A stretch of DNA of 64,000 bases, taken from positions 19,646,805 through 19,710,804 of the forward strand of contig CM034236.1 in the NCBI GenBank assembly GCA_019916065.1, written 5' to 3'. This document shows positions 11,506 to 24,077 of this stretch, piece by piece. The stretch's first letter is position 1. The number at the start of each line of letters is the position of its first letter. The notes beneath the pieces were generated by a model. The model saw only the letters and a program-made list of their open reading frames with translations, was not told where the DNA came from and did not search any database. Both the position numbers and the translations under genes were made by a program. The DNA is from Vitellaria paradoxa (taxonomy: Eukaryota > Streptophyta > Magnoliopsida > Ericales > Sapotaceae).

Positions 11506-12272
11506 TCCCAGCTAGGACAATTTTATTGCCGCACAATAAGTAGTTTAACTAACTAAAATTATGCTTTTTTGAGTTTAAAATATTATAAATAAAAAGAAAT
11601 AGCTTGACTATACCAAAACGTAAACATTTCATTAAACTAAAACAACATTTATTTTGAGAAAATGTTATAAAAAATCTATATATGTTATTTTATTTAGTCA
11701 GCTTGATAATTTTCTAGTTGTTGTTTTTCTTACTCAAGGTAGAGCTCAAGTTTTAAACGAGTCATAAAGCAAACTAGAATTTGACTCATTAAAATAATAC
11801 ATGAATTGAGTTCAAGTTGAGTTTAACTGGTTCAAATCATGATCACTCCTAATTATAAGTAAGACTATAAATAAATTGAGATATTTATAAACAAACTTGA
11901 ACTCAACTTGTCCACTTAGTATAGCAGCAAAGTCTAAAAATTAATTAGCTCCCCCTATCATTTCCCACAATAGCAGATTTACGTGTCCCTAACTACTCAC
12001 AACGTATGAAAGAATCTTATTTCACTGAATTTTATGATTTTTTAATAAATTATTTGATAGGTAAAATAAATTAATATATATATTAGTTTTAGAGAGTGAA
12101 AATGCAAAATTAGCGTTTCATTATCTTTTGTTGCATTTATTAAGAAACATTTTAGTAAATACTGTGTTTGTTTCCATGAAATAATTGTGCCATAACAAAA
12201 TTCTTCAAAATTTTAAAAATCTTTCAAATTTATTTCTATATGTTTCCTAAATGAATAAATATTGATTATATC
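11506..12272. other. AT-rich sequence without recognisable features
   Basis: No coding ORF of note, no RNA gene and no clear repeat border seen. Base composition is like the surrounding transposon-derived DNA. Confidence 0.5.
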
Positions 12273-14337
12273 CACTAGTAGAATTATTGATTTTTGAGAC
12301 ACAAAAACTCAGATGTCAGCTAAAAGTTATCGCTAAATGTGATAGCTACCATCTACTTTTGGCGGTCGCTAATAAGCTTCACTACCAGGCCTAAAATTCT
12401 CTTCCCCCCCTCCCATTCTAATATCTTTCCCAACTCCCACGTGCTCTCACATTTCTTTTTTTATCTTTGTCATAACTACATCTCCCTCTCACTTACTAGC
12501 ATAATCTCTCAACTCGTCATCGCTATCTGGCCAACGCAACCTGCAAGTAAGGGAAATCATATATTCTTTCCTCTCTCTCTCTCTCACTCATCGAACAAAA
12601 GGGCATTGGTGAGACTTGACATGGACAATCTCTGAGGCGTTAAGCTTGTAAGAATAAACGATGTAGGAATCTGACACTCAGTGTGCCTGCAGTCCACACT
12701 TAGGGATGAGCATGAGGTGGGTAGGGGATGGGTATGCCTATCCCCATATTTGATTCTCAAACACAAATCCATCCCCATACCTTACTCGATCCTTGCTGAG
12801 GATTTATTTTTATCCCCCATCCTCGTCCTAAATAAGGAACGGGAATCCCTGCAGGGAATCAGGTACCCAAAATTAAACAAAAATAAGGAACAAGTTAACA
12901 AAATAATAGCATAATTGTGAGAATTCCACAGCAAAATTACACAGCGGGGCAATGGTGGAATGCCATATAGTCAATGGCTACTTCTACCCTTTTGCCATAT
13001 GCATTAATGTTTCTGATAAATAATATACAAAATAAAATACAGGAAAAAAACCTAATCTAACAATTTTTATTTTTGTTTTTTTGTAATATTCTTGCTCATC
13101 TATATAGAATGACTAGCAATCTCAGTACCTCAATCTAGCCACTTACAACCTCTGAAGATAATTGTTTCTGTAAACTCAGTAAACACAAGTATTGTGATAA
13201 TTGTTTCTAAATAAAAAGGAAATAGGTTGTGGAAAGCGTCCAAATGAAGCTAAAAAAGTAATTAGACTTGGTTAATCGTTGAAAGCTATACACGTGTTTA
13301 CGAATGTAAGGAAGGTTAATGATGATGAATTCACAAAATTGATCCAGAAAATCATACACTGCTACTATGCTTTTGCCCCTAAAGATCTGTTCAACCAAAA
13401 ATTTGGTACGACACCCCAAAAAGATGTAAAGTTGTATCTCCAAGTCTTTCCATATATATATTGATGAATCTCAGGCTAAATAGCCTTAATAAAAAGTCAA
13501 GCAACAATGCTGACAAGATCCTTCCAAACCATGAAGTGTACTGAGAAACCTTGGAAGGAACCAATACAATGGACTTACAAACTGGAGGTCGATGGTGACA
13601 GGTGACAGGTGAAAGATTTGAGAGCCTGACACTGAGGTTGAGACAATGAGAGTAAAATGTGTATAACTCTAAAAAATCAGAATATATATAGGGGGTATGG
13701 GTAGGGGATTGGATAGGTCAGGGAAGAGGTAGGGTAAGGTACGGGATGAGGACAGACTCATACCCATACCCTACTCGATCATCGAATTTTTTTTAAAAAT
13801 TCTACCCATACCCTACCTGATCCCTAAAAAATCCCCGAATCTTCTACTTGTCTGGAGCAGGGATCGGGTAGGGTACGAATGACTCAGCTGAGACGGCCAT
13901 CCATATCCACACTTATAGTTCTTCCTTAAGCTTGAAACTTGAAAAGTTCCTAAGTTTGAGTCAATAGCCTAAATCAAGCAACAAGCTCGGTTGGCTGTGA
14001 GACTTGGTACGCGTGATATTTAAGGCACTAATGATTTTGTTCATAATTACGAATGTATGGACAGAAATAGTAAATTAAATAAAATAATGCTAAAACCAAC
14101 GTTGGCGGTCAGTAATAGTTTTGGAATTGATGCGTGTAATCAAGCTGCCACCTACACGCAAGTGATCACTTGACAATTTTTAACGTTCGTCACGTGGCGA
14201 GTGCTAAAAGTTTATAGCGACCTGATTTCTTTCATCCACGTGTTTGTGGTCGCAAACCAGATACTAAAACTATTTGTAATTGCATGTTTAGCTTTGGAGA
14301 TTGTTTTTTGGCAGACACTAAATCCTTGTTTTAGTAC
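12273..14337. mobile_element. Possible short CACTA-type element, carrying a nested hAT
   Basis: The left side begins CACTAGTAGAA and has GGCGGTCGCTAATAAGC (12360), similar in style to the subterminal GCGACCGCTAATAA sequences of the CACTA element at 14716. The right side has GGCGGTCAGTAATAG (14104) and GCGACC (14218). A clean mirrored right terminus was not found (TTTAGTA near 14335 is the best candidate), so borders and class are tentative. No transposase is recognisable. Confidence 0.35.
12702..13906. mobile_element. Non-autonomous hAT-like element with 8-bp target duplication
   Basis: Direct copies of CCACACTT flank the segment (12694-12701 and 13907-13914), the 8-bp length expected for hAT elements. 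The ends are rich in GGGTAGGGGATGGGTA and its complement TACCCATACCCTACC, forming long imperfect inverted subterminal regions (12705-12850 against 13690-13890). The first bases AGGGATG resemble hAT termini of the CAGGGATG type. The interior (12900-13680) has only short ORFs and no transposase, so it would depend on an autonomous partner. Confidence 0.7.
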
Positions 14338-14715
14338 AATATATTTAAGAAAATGATAAATAATTTCTAAATTTCAATAAATATTTTTTGAATTCAGGTT
14401 GAAGTTTTGTAGCATTTTCAAAAATTATAAAATGGAGCCTAAATTCTTAAGTAAATGCAATGTATTATATCTTGTTTTCTCACTTTAAAATTAAGAAAAT
14501 CTATTTAAAAATTCGTAAGATAATTTATAATGCATTTTAAACTTATCATAATTTGTGTATGTGTGAATAGTTTTACATATCAAGAATAAACTAAAGCATA
14601 AAAAAATAATAATAATGAAACATTAACTTCTCTTAAATATATTCTTCCATTTACATATTTTGGTGAAGAATTTTATATAAATGATTAGATATTAAAGTTA
14701 AATGTGGCATTGTTG
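14338..14715. other. AT-rich spacer
   Basis: No feature seen. It ends with TTG (14713-14715), which matches the TTG after the CACTA right ends of units B and C. Confidence 0.5.
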
Positions 14716-14907
14716 CACTACTAGGTGTATTAGTGAGGGGAAAATTCAGGCGAACACTTTTGATAGTTGCTAATAAGTTTTCGCTGATTGTTTGGTTGCT
14801 AATAATGCGCGATAGGTTATTTGTGACAATATTATTCGGGCGACCGCTAATAAAAATTTATTAGCGACCACTTTTGCCAGTCGCTAATACGGTTAATATA
14901 CTCGGGC

Positions 14908-15140
14908 AGAACGTCCCCCTCTTTTCCCCCTCATCTCTTTTTCCTCTCTCTCTCTCTTTTTTTCCTCCATCCTTTCCCTCTCTCGCGCTCTGTCCTCTCT
15001 CTCTACCTTCCCTCCTCTCTAGTCCATGCCACTGCCGAACCGCCGTCATCTACTACCAAGGTAATTTCTCCTCTTCTCCTCTTTCCTCCTCTCTTCTTCT
15101 ATTTCTCTTTCTCTTTCTCTTTCTCTCTCTTTAATTTTGA
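14908..15140. repeat. Pyrimidine-rich (CT)n leader within CACTA
   Basis: CTCTCT, CCTCT and TTTCTC runs dominate. This produces long spurious ORFs on both strands. It sits between the left subterminal repeats and the transposase, where the element's 5' untranslated region would lie. Confidence 0.8.
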
Positions 15141-16550
15141 TTTATTTATTTATTTTTTTTGGCTAAGGTTGGTTAGAACCTCAAATCCACCTTCCCTTAC
15201 TCTTGATCTGCGAATATAGGTATGGAAACTTTTTTTTATATACCGATTTTTTGATGTTGTTTTGAGTTTTCATTTTTACTTTTTGCATGTTGGAAGCACT
15301 CATGTTGTATGCGGATTTGAAACTTTTTTTTTATATTCTTATTTTTTTTTATTTTTTTATCTACTGTTAATTTTTTTTGGTTGGATTTTGTTGGATTTAA
15401 GATATTAAAATGCTGTTTTGGTTTTTTTTTTTTTATTTGTATGTTGGAATCATTGATGCATGTATATATTATTTTTTCTTATTTTTTTTTTTGGTATACG
15501 TTGTTTTGGTTTGACAATAGGCTTAACTTTTTTTTTTAGAAACTATTTTTTTTAATGTTGAATAGTAACTATTTTTTTTTCTCTCTCTCTCTCTCTCTTT
15601 TTTTGTTCATAATCCTATTATTCTTTTAATTTTTGCAATATTTTTTTTGTTGTATTTTGTTTATTTTTTATCCATATAAACTATTGTAATTTATTTTATT
15701 TACCGCTAGAATATTGGAATGTTGGAATATTGTTGGAATTTTGTTGGACGAAAGTTGAAGATTTTTGTTTGCTATTTTACAATAGAATTAATAATAATAT
15801 AATATTATTAAAATATTATTAGTTAAATTAAATTAATATTAAATTATAAATTAAATAGTAAATTAAATTAGATAATTTAATATCATAATGCCAATAATAA
15901 AATGTTACATTAATTAAATTAATAAAAATATTGCTATTGTTTAAAATATTAAAGAATAAATTAGTTAATATTATAATAATCAAATAAATTAATTAATGTT
16001 TGATTAGTTAGTTAAATTAGATTATAATATTAATAATATTAAATAATAATATTGAAAAAGAAAAAATTAGGTAAATTACTATTATTATTAGAACATAATA
16101 TTAAAAATATAATTAAATTGTGTGACTCATAATATTATAATATTAAATTGTAATAGCCATATCGAATTAGTTAAACTATTGAAAATATTATTATTTGAAA
16201 TATTAAATAACAAATTGATTAATATAATAATAACTACATACATATTACTTAATTTAAATTAATATTAAATTAAGTTATTATAATACGAAATTATAATGTT
16301 ACATTGGTTCAATTATACAAATATTAAATAATAGTATTGAATTAATTGAATAAATAAAAATATTGTTATTGTGTAATAATATTGAAAAAGATAAAATTAG
16401 GTAAATTACTACTACTATTATTATTAGAACATAATTTTTATTTTTTTAGCAATTAAAAATCAATGAAAAATCATGTTTTTATTTTGTTGTCTTATACAAC
16501 ATTTTAATTAAGAGTATACATTTTTTTGATAATACATATAATATTGTCTT
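15141..16550. other. AT-rich non-coding stretch inside the CACTA element
   Basis: First T-rich, then built of AATATTA-like low-complexity sequence. No gene or repeat border seen. It may be the first intron or promoter spacer of the element. Confidence 0.5.
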
Positions 16551-19470
16551 TTTTGAAATACTCGACGATGCGCCGACAAAATTGTATCCTGGACGCAAAG
16601 ATTTCAGTAAATTATCATTCATCATCGAGTTGTTACATTGGAAGACGTCGAATCAATGGTCAAATATGTTGTTCGACATGCTACTGCAATTGTTACACAT
16701 AGTTCTACCAATGAAAGAAAAGTTTGCTAATTCGTACTACTAGGCTCGCAAGCTAACTGAAAATCTGTGATTCACATACAAGACCCTAGATGCATGTCCA
16801 AATAGTTGTATATTATTTCAGAATGAGAATGCCTACCTCGATACATGCACCGTGTGTTAGACTTCAAGATAGAAAGATGTCAGGGGTAGCTAAGATCATT
16901 TGAACAATTTAGGTATTTGAAATCGTAATAAGCTTGTGGCTGCAAGGTAAGTGCGCTATTTTCCATTTAAGCCAAGGCTAAAGACACTTTTCATATCCTC
17001 TAAGATTTCTAAACTAATAAGATGGCATGCCGAAAATAATGGGGAGGATGGAAAGTTATCCAATCTAGCAGACTCCTTAGTGTGGAAAGATTTTGATCAA
17101 AGACACCTTAAATTTACTGCTGATAGTCACAGTGTGTGCTTAGGCTTAGTTGTAGATAGATTTAGCCCATTTAGGGCCATGACTGGGCAAATCATGGTAT
17201 GTGGCCCGTGTTGTTGGTTCCATATAATCTTCCACACTGACTGTATATGAAGCAATCTTTCTAGATCCTTTCGACACTAATTAACGGACCAAGAGGTCCC
17301 AGGGATAAGATAAATGTGTATATACAGCCTTTGATTGAAGAGCTTCATGAATTATAGGCTGAGGGTGTGATGATGTTTGACTCTAAAGGAAATAAAATGT
17401 TTAGACTCTGGACAAAATTACTATGAACAATGAACGACTTTGCCGTATATGCTAACTTATCTGCTTGGAGCATGAAAGAGGAGTTTACATGTCCTTGCTG
17501 CAACTAGAGTAAGAAGTCAACCTAGCTAAAGTATTATAGTAATGGGCATACATAGGTCACAGACACTTCTTACCTCTATTGCATAGGTTTAGGAGGGACA
17601 AAGTCTCTTTTGACGGCACTCAGGAGTATGGTCCAACATCACGAACAATGATCGGGGTTGATTTGTTGGCCTAGATCGAGTGAGAACAAATACAAACAGT
17701 GCATAATTTTTAGGATCTATTGGACCTCCTCTGGCGTCTATTTTAGGTACAAATAGGAACTGAAGTCATAATTAGAAGAAGAAGAGTATTTTCTACGAGT
17801 TACTTTACTAGAAACATAACCTACTAAGGTAGAACTTAGATGTCATACACATCGAGAAAAATATTTGTGATAATATATTGTGGATCAACCTTGGTGTTAA
17901 GAGGAAGTCAAAAGACAGTGTCAATGCTTGACATGATTTGCAAGAGATGGGGCTAAGAACCTTGTTGTACTTACAGGAAAGAGAGTCCAACAAGGCATAC
18001 ATGTCGCCTGCACAGTACATGATGAGCAAAGAAGGGAAGGATAACTTCCTATCAATCCTGAAAGATATTAAGGTGCCTGATGAGTATTTCTCAAATATTT
18101 CCAAACGAGTGAACATGAACGAAAGGATGTTACAGGCTTTGAAGAGTCATGACAATCATATTCTCATTCAATAGTTACTGCCTATAGCGGTAAGGAATTA
18201 TCCACCTAAGAATATGGTTGAGCCATTTATTGAGGTCAGTAACTTCTTCAGACAGCTGTGTTACAGAGTTTTCTGTACAAAAGATTTGCAGGGTCTATAG
18301 GAGATGATTGCTTTGACACTATGCTATTTGGAAAAAAATTTTCCACCGATGTTTTTTGATGTAATAGTTCACTTGACCATACACTTAATTGATGAAGCCT
18401 GGCTTGGTGTTCCTGTCTAATTCAAGTGGATGTATTTGATTGAGAGGTACATGAACACATTGAAGAGGTATGTGCGTAAAAAACTCAACTGGAGGCATCC
18501 ATAGCCAAGGGTTATTTGATGGATGAGTGCACTAATTTTTGCGCTACATATCTTAACGACGATGTTCAAACAAACTTAATTAGGCTAGAGCAAATAAATG
18601 AAGGTCCTATTGGGGAGGGCACATCAGTTGATCTCAACCACATCGGTGGATCTAAGCTCATTGGTTTATGCTCTTTAACACCTAATCGGTTGTGCCATTG
18701 ACTCAGTAAGTCATTTCTCCTTATAGAGAAAGTAAATTGTGTTACACTTATAATAATTATTGTGCTTATCGGTAACACAATTTGATTTATGTTGCAAGAG
18801 ACACATAAATGAGCTAAAATAAGACATGCCTCATGCAACAGATAATCAAATTCGGATGTCCCATTATCAATCTTTTCATAATTAGTTTAAGAATTATGTA
18901 TGTATTAAATATCTACATGTACTTTTATATGTCTTATCGCATTACTTTACAACTTGTGACATTAATGGGTTTCAATTTTGCATCAAGCAAGTAGACGATC
19001 TCGGCTATGCAAAAAGTGGCATCGGTTATCCATCTGTCGACAGTGGTTACTATTATAGCCAATTAAACGACATTATTGAAGTTGTATATAATCACAGTTT
19101 GAAATGTCTATTATTCAAGTGTGACTAGGCTGATCCAATCCGTGGGTTTAAAACTAATAAGTACTAGTTTAATTGGTAAACTTTAACAATTTGTTATATC
19201 GGGATGCGCAAATACAATATGAACCTTACATATTGGCGTCAATGGCAGATCAAGTTTATTATGTCGGAGATCAAGCCAATCCTAATTAACTAGTAAATTG
19301 CGATTAAAATGTCAAGTAGGGGGTATATTATATTGAATGTGATGAGCCAGATATTGATACATTCGCCCAACAAGCTCTTGACCAAGATGCAATTATTTAA
19401 CGTGAGGAAGATGTTAATTGGATTAGGGAGACCATCGAAAGAGATACCGTTGACTTATATGACTAAGAAA
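16551..19470 (+). pseudogene. TNP2-type CACTA transposase, broken
   Basis: Read across several stops and frameshifts, the plus strand follows the plant TNP2/transposase_21 order: KLYPGRKDFSKLSF (16578), DACPNSCILFQNE (16788), the RYFPFKPRLKTLFISSKISK block in an open 99-codon stretch (16951-17250) with LADSLVWKDFDQRH and LGLVVDRFSPF, then NDFAVYANLSAWSM and CPCCN-like cysteines (about 17430-17510). Further on are YMSPAQYMMSKEGKDNF and LKSHDNHILIQ (17938-18174), the FFRQLCYRVF and FPPMFFDVIVHLTIHLIDEA block (DUF4218, about 18245-18420), and a DUF4216-like end (YYYSQLNDIIEVVYN, LFKCD, PYILASMADQVYYVGD; 18960-19290). It would catalyse element excision and insertion if intact. At least eight inactivating lesions are visible. 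Confidence 0.85.
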
Positions 19471-19589
19471 GGGTTGCAGACTTTTTTTATCCTAACAAAG
19501 TTTATTTTAAATAATTATTTTTTTTTTAAATTACAATAAATCTATCTTGTGAACATGTACATAAACATGTTCAGATGTTTTAAGAGGAG

Positions 19590-21090
19590 ATCTGGTCCTA
19601 GGATGATGGCCAAGCATCTCAACCTATCCTGTGCGAGCAGTAGCTTGGTAGACGCTATCCCGTTATCACCCTCCACATCGGCACATCCTTCAACGCACAG
19701 TTAGGCACCTTTAGTGTCTGACCATAAAACGGTAGGTATAAATTGTTAGTTTAAGATATTTTTTAGCTGTTAAAATTATTTCTTTCAACTTATTAAATTT
19801 GCTACTTTGTATGCAAGATTCTCCCACTTCGAGCAGGCCTTCTAGGTTCAGTAGAGGGCCTTAGAAAGTAGTGTCGCAGTGGAATTGTAGGTCACAGTGG
19901 ATGATCGTACAATGGGATGACATACGCCACCCAGTGGGGGAAGGCTGGACGATCCCCCATCTCCCAGATTGGATACATGGTCCAGAATCCAATCAAATTC
20001 CCGTTGACCACCATTAGAAAGCCTTCCCGCTTGACGCATTCGAGGGCCTCTGGGCTAAGGTGCAAGTATCATAATTTGCTTATGTTGTACGTAGTGTTTG
20101 TGTTGAAATTTAACAATATTAAACAATATTCTGTAATTTATCTTTTTTTAGACTAATGTAGTTAGTATTCCTCTAGACATCTGGGATGTTTGTTACGGCA
20201 AGTGCCGGAAGATGGGAAGGACCATAAGAATAAGGTAAACTCTACTTATTGGAAGGGCCATGAGACTGACCCTAACATCGTTTAGCGGCTCCCACCGGGC
20301 ATACTCCCCTATTAGTAGGCTAATCTCGTCAGTTACTAGTCGAGCGACGATGCACAGGTGAGTAGATTGCGCTCAAATTTTTTTTCTCTCAAGTTTTTAA
20401 GTTATAAAGCGTAATTTACAAAAGTTAATCGACAAGAAATGAAAAATAGGAGGAGGTTATGAGGAACTCGTAGAACCGAATTTTGTAGTGCCCCGGCCAT
20501 AAGGAGGGGACTTGGCACTTTACGTAGGTTCGCTACGAGGTAAAACATTAGCCTATCGCATAAAAATTTCGTTTATTTTCATGTCATACGATAATAAACT
20601 ATTAACATATAATTTGCTATTCAATAGTTGGCGGAAGAGGGCCAGAGGACTGATCGGATGGCCATGTGGTTATAGACCCGTAGGAAGGATTCACTGGAGG
20701 TTTAGGCCATGCGGGTAATTAATTTATATATTTTGGCCAATGAGCATATTCAAATTTCCTTTGCATAGTTTAGTCACTTATCTTTCTTATCCATCTTGTC
20801 TTATTTCCCTTAAGCTCAGTTTGAGGCACGTCTGACCGAGCTACCGCCAGATGAGAGGGAGTCTGAGGCAAGAAGAGATGAGATATTCTTCTCTATCATT
20901 GAACGTGATGGCTATGGATATATGTTCACGCAGGGCACGGGTATTTCATGCCGATCCATCGCACGAGCGAAGTCATCCTCCTAGGCTAGAGATAGCAACT
21001 AGGACCTGCTCCAGACCCTCCATGCAGAGATGGATGCACAAGAGGTGTTGCTTCGGGCTGAGATGATGGGCGAAACGGAGAGGTGCTTAC
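19590..21090 (+). pseudogene. Second CACTA gene (TnpA-like, plant Ptta/En/Spm family), broken
   Basis: Fragments in changing frames resemble the DNA-binding accessory protein of CACTA elements: WDDIRHPVGEGWTIP (about 19915), a W-rich basic piece near 20170, an arm with TDRMAMWL (about 20650), and a C-terminal stretch FEARLTELPPDERESEARRD then a GYGYMFTQGTG motif (about 20822-20950). It is followed by a glutamate-rich helix (LHAEMDAQEVLLRAEMMGE). Introns and stops interrupt it. The assignment rests on position after TNP2 and on the C-terminal wording, so it is less certain than TNP2. Confidence 0.6.
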
Positions 21091-21776
21091 CCCAGAGTCA
21101 AAGCTAGCCTCCTCCTCCTCAAGTTAGAAATATTAATTTTCGTATTTATAGCTAATTAAAATTTTATAAATTTATTTATTTATATTTTATTATCACGTTT
21201 TCATTTGCTTATTGTTTCATTATAAGATCCGGACGATGACAGCTGGCTTTTTTGGACTAGACTATGGTGATTTCTTATTGTTTTGTTTTTGTATTTTGTA
21301 AATTAATTGTTTGTTTTCTTTTTCCTTTTGTGTATATTTGTATATAACTTATTTTGTAATTAAATTTTTGTATATAGAAATGAATATTTTTGTTTTATTT
21401 TATTTAAAAAATTTTCTATTACATGTGCAATTTAAATTATAACCAAATTAAATTAAGTTAGAAATAAATATTTGCACATAAATAATATAACTAATAAATG
21501 AATTTAAAAATTAATAAAAAAAGTACTTAAAATAATTAAAACATTAATAATTTTTTTTAAAAATTAGAAAGTTTATTGCGATTACCCTATGCAGTCACTA
21601 ATGAAATATTTAAAAAATAATTAAAAATAAATAAAAAATTAATACACTTTTGCGACTGCTTCTAAAGCCCAAACGATTGCTAATGTCTTCCTGCCACATG
21701 GTAGGGACTAGGCTTTAAGTTCATAAGAAAGAATTAGCAATTGCTTAGTCTTTAGGCAATCGTGAAAAGTATTTAC

Positions 21777-23361
21777 TGATTACACTAATAAAATGTAATT
21801 ATTTAAATATAATTTATCTTTATTTAATGTATTTTTATTCCTAATAATACAAATTTATCAATATTGAGAATTAATGTCTTTTTGGCTAACGTTGCAGGAA
21901 TATTGCACAAGGAGTGGTCCTAACCACTCAAAGTGTGGTCCTGACCATTCAAAGGGTGGTCCGGACCATCTTCTCAATGGTCCCAACCACTCAAGGGATG
22001 GTTCGGACTATTCTTTCAAATCTCCAACATATATATTTGGTAATAGCAAAATTTACTCCAGTCCGGACACCCCCGCTCCTGATCCGAACCATTACCATAC
22101 GCAACCCCAAAATCAGAGTTCATGATTGGCAGTTTCGGGTGGAAAAGAAGGAAGGAATTATTCTAGTTTCGGCAAACATTATGCTATTTTCCTTATAGAA
22201 AATTCAGATTGTAATTTTTTTTTTATTAGAGAGAGATATTTTTAGAAGTGGCGGTCAGTTTTTGTTTTTTTTAAGAGATAGAGGATTTTTCGGTTCGGCA
22301 GTCTTCAATTTTGAGTTGTTAGTTTTTGCAGTCTTCAATTTTTAGTTCCAAAAAATATTATTAGTTTTGTGTTTTTGAGAGTTTGGAGAAGAGTTTTGGA
22401 GATCGAAAGTTTGTTGAATACTTTATTTCAAGTTTCAATTCAATACCAGGTATTTTTATTTATTTGCAGCATTTTCTATTAGCTTGTATGAAGATATCAA
22501 TGGTTTGTGTTATGAATATCATGTTTGGCTAAAGTTTATTTTCTTGATTCAATAACTTAATGAAGGGTGGAAACATATTTCTAAATTAATGTTTACATGG
22601 TTATGTTCGAGGTATGAAAACCTTTGAATATAGACCTTTAATTATTTTCAATTCAATTTATTTAGATCAAATATATTCGAACACAAAAATTCTTGACCAT
22701 ATTTTCTATAATCATTGATAAGAGTTTTGGAACCTATAAAAATTCCTATTAAACATTTGAAATAAAGAAATTGAATTGGACTCACGGATATTTTAAAATG
22801 ATTATTTTCCGATCTTGTAATCCTAAACGTGAATACAAGATTGTGACCGTGGGATTTTATGAACGTTCACGAAGATACTTTCCGATTGATTATTTACTTT
22901 ACGTGAAATATAAATCGTAGTAAAAAAAATTACTTTTCCCACATTAATTTATGAAATATGCCTTCCACCCAGAATTAGTTATTGAATCGAGAACTTTTGT
23001 TTTGTTATTAATATTTGCTATTTTTAGTTGCTATTATTTGCAATTTAGATTCAATTATTATTCTGATTTATTGAGAATGCTTGTTGATTTTCTGTTTAAT
23101 TTTTGAGATTTTATTTTGCTATTTTTTTATCATTTAATAGTTAAAGTAGTTCTGGTTAATTTATTTAATTCAAGTTCTTAGCCTATAAAAAAAAAATTGC
23201 CCAAATATAATTTAAATTTATTTATTTTTAACTTCAATAACTTAGAAAAATAGTCAATATTGGGTTCCCTGTGGATTCGACCTCGGACTCATCGAGTTTA
23301 AAGTTACACCGCACACCCTTACACTTGGGGGTTATTTAGACGCACTATCTAGAAGCGGTCA
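21777..23361 (+). repeat. 5' LTR
   Basis: Starts TGATTACACTAATAAAATG and ends GAAGCGGTCA. Positions 21914-22010 hold a set of GGTCC/GGACC half-palindromes. It aligns along its whole length to 27960-29549 with scattered substitutions and small indels. Confidence 0.9.
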
Positions 23362-23367
23362 AGTTTT

Positions 23368-23385
23368 TGGCGCCGTTGCCGGAGA
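23368..23385 (+). other. Primer-binding site, tRNA-Asp type
   Basis: TGGCGCCGTTGCCGGAGA differs by one base from the site at 1797. It lies six bases after the LTR end. Confidence 0.8.
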
Positions 23386-24077
23386 ATCAAGAAAAAAAAT
23401 TCTATTTTTCTAAGATCATTGTAGGTTAATTTTATTTGCTATTTTCTAAAAAAAATTTATATATATAAAATCTGTTTTCTTTTTTTATTTCAATTTACTT
23501 CAGTTAAAAAAAAACCTGCACTGTTTTTTTTTATTTCAGTAAATTTTTTTTTTATTTTTTTACTTTATATTTTAGTTAAAATTTTATATATAAAAGTAAT
23601 TACGTTATATCTCGTTTTCGTTAAAAAAAGTAAAATAAAAAAGTTTACTATTTTTTTTCTTTTTAGTTTCTGGACATAATCTCAGTGGTCCCAACCACCC
23701 AAAAATGGTCTCGACCGTTGGTTAGATGGTCCCAACCACTAGTTAGATGGTCTGGACCGCTTAGTTGCTCTTTCTGTTTGTTTTTTTTTTTTTTTTTTTG
23801 TTTTCCTTGTTAAATTTACTCAATTTCTTAAAAAAAATTTTAATTTTTAATTAAATAATTTATTTTCGGCAGTAAGGAATTTTAAAATTTTATTTTCTGT
23901 TTCTTTTATAAAATTACATTAAGAAAAGAAATTTATAAAAATATTATTAATTTAGAATTTAATTTAAGTATTTTCTATAGAGAACTTAGTTATTTTTAGA
24001 AAGAACCTTTTGAAAATAGCATTTTGAGTTTTTTTTAGTCCCCTAATTTTTATTTTATTATTTATCAATTAAAAAAA
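23386..24077 (+). mobile_element. Leader between primer site and gag
   Basis: T-rich, non-coding. A further set of GGTC/GACC half-sites lies at 23687-23760, like that in the LTR. Confidence 0.5.

Larger units (their letters stand above)
14716..21776 (+). mobile_element. CACTA (En/Spm-type) transposon, degenerate, right end lost
   Basis: The left terminus is CACTACTAGGTG preceded by TTG. Subterminal repeats of the form GCGACC...GCTAATAA lie at 14770-14900. Then come a pyrimidine-rich leader (14908-15140), a long AT-rich stretch with no coding content (15140-16550), a TNP2-type transposase pseudogene, a second TnpA-like pseudogene and a 3' region whose homologues recur at 36470-37196 plus 40983-41229 and at 51765-52742. 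Those copies show that about 190 bp including the right inverted terminus are missing here. The element stops at GTATTTAC (21776), where an LTR begins. Confidence 0.85.

Noticed and set aside
13279..13464. 61-codon ORF inside the hAT-like element as a gene
   Set aside because: Open on both strands by chance, with no transposase motif.
14874..15134. 86-codon ORF rich in Pro/Ser/Leu
   Set aside because: Produced by a CT-rich tract that is open in both strands.
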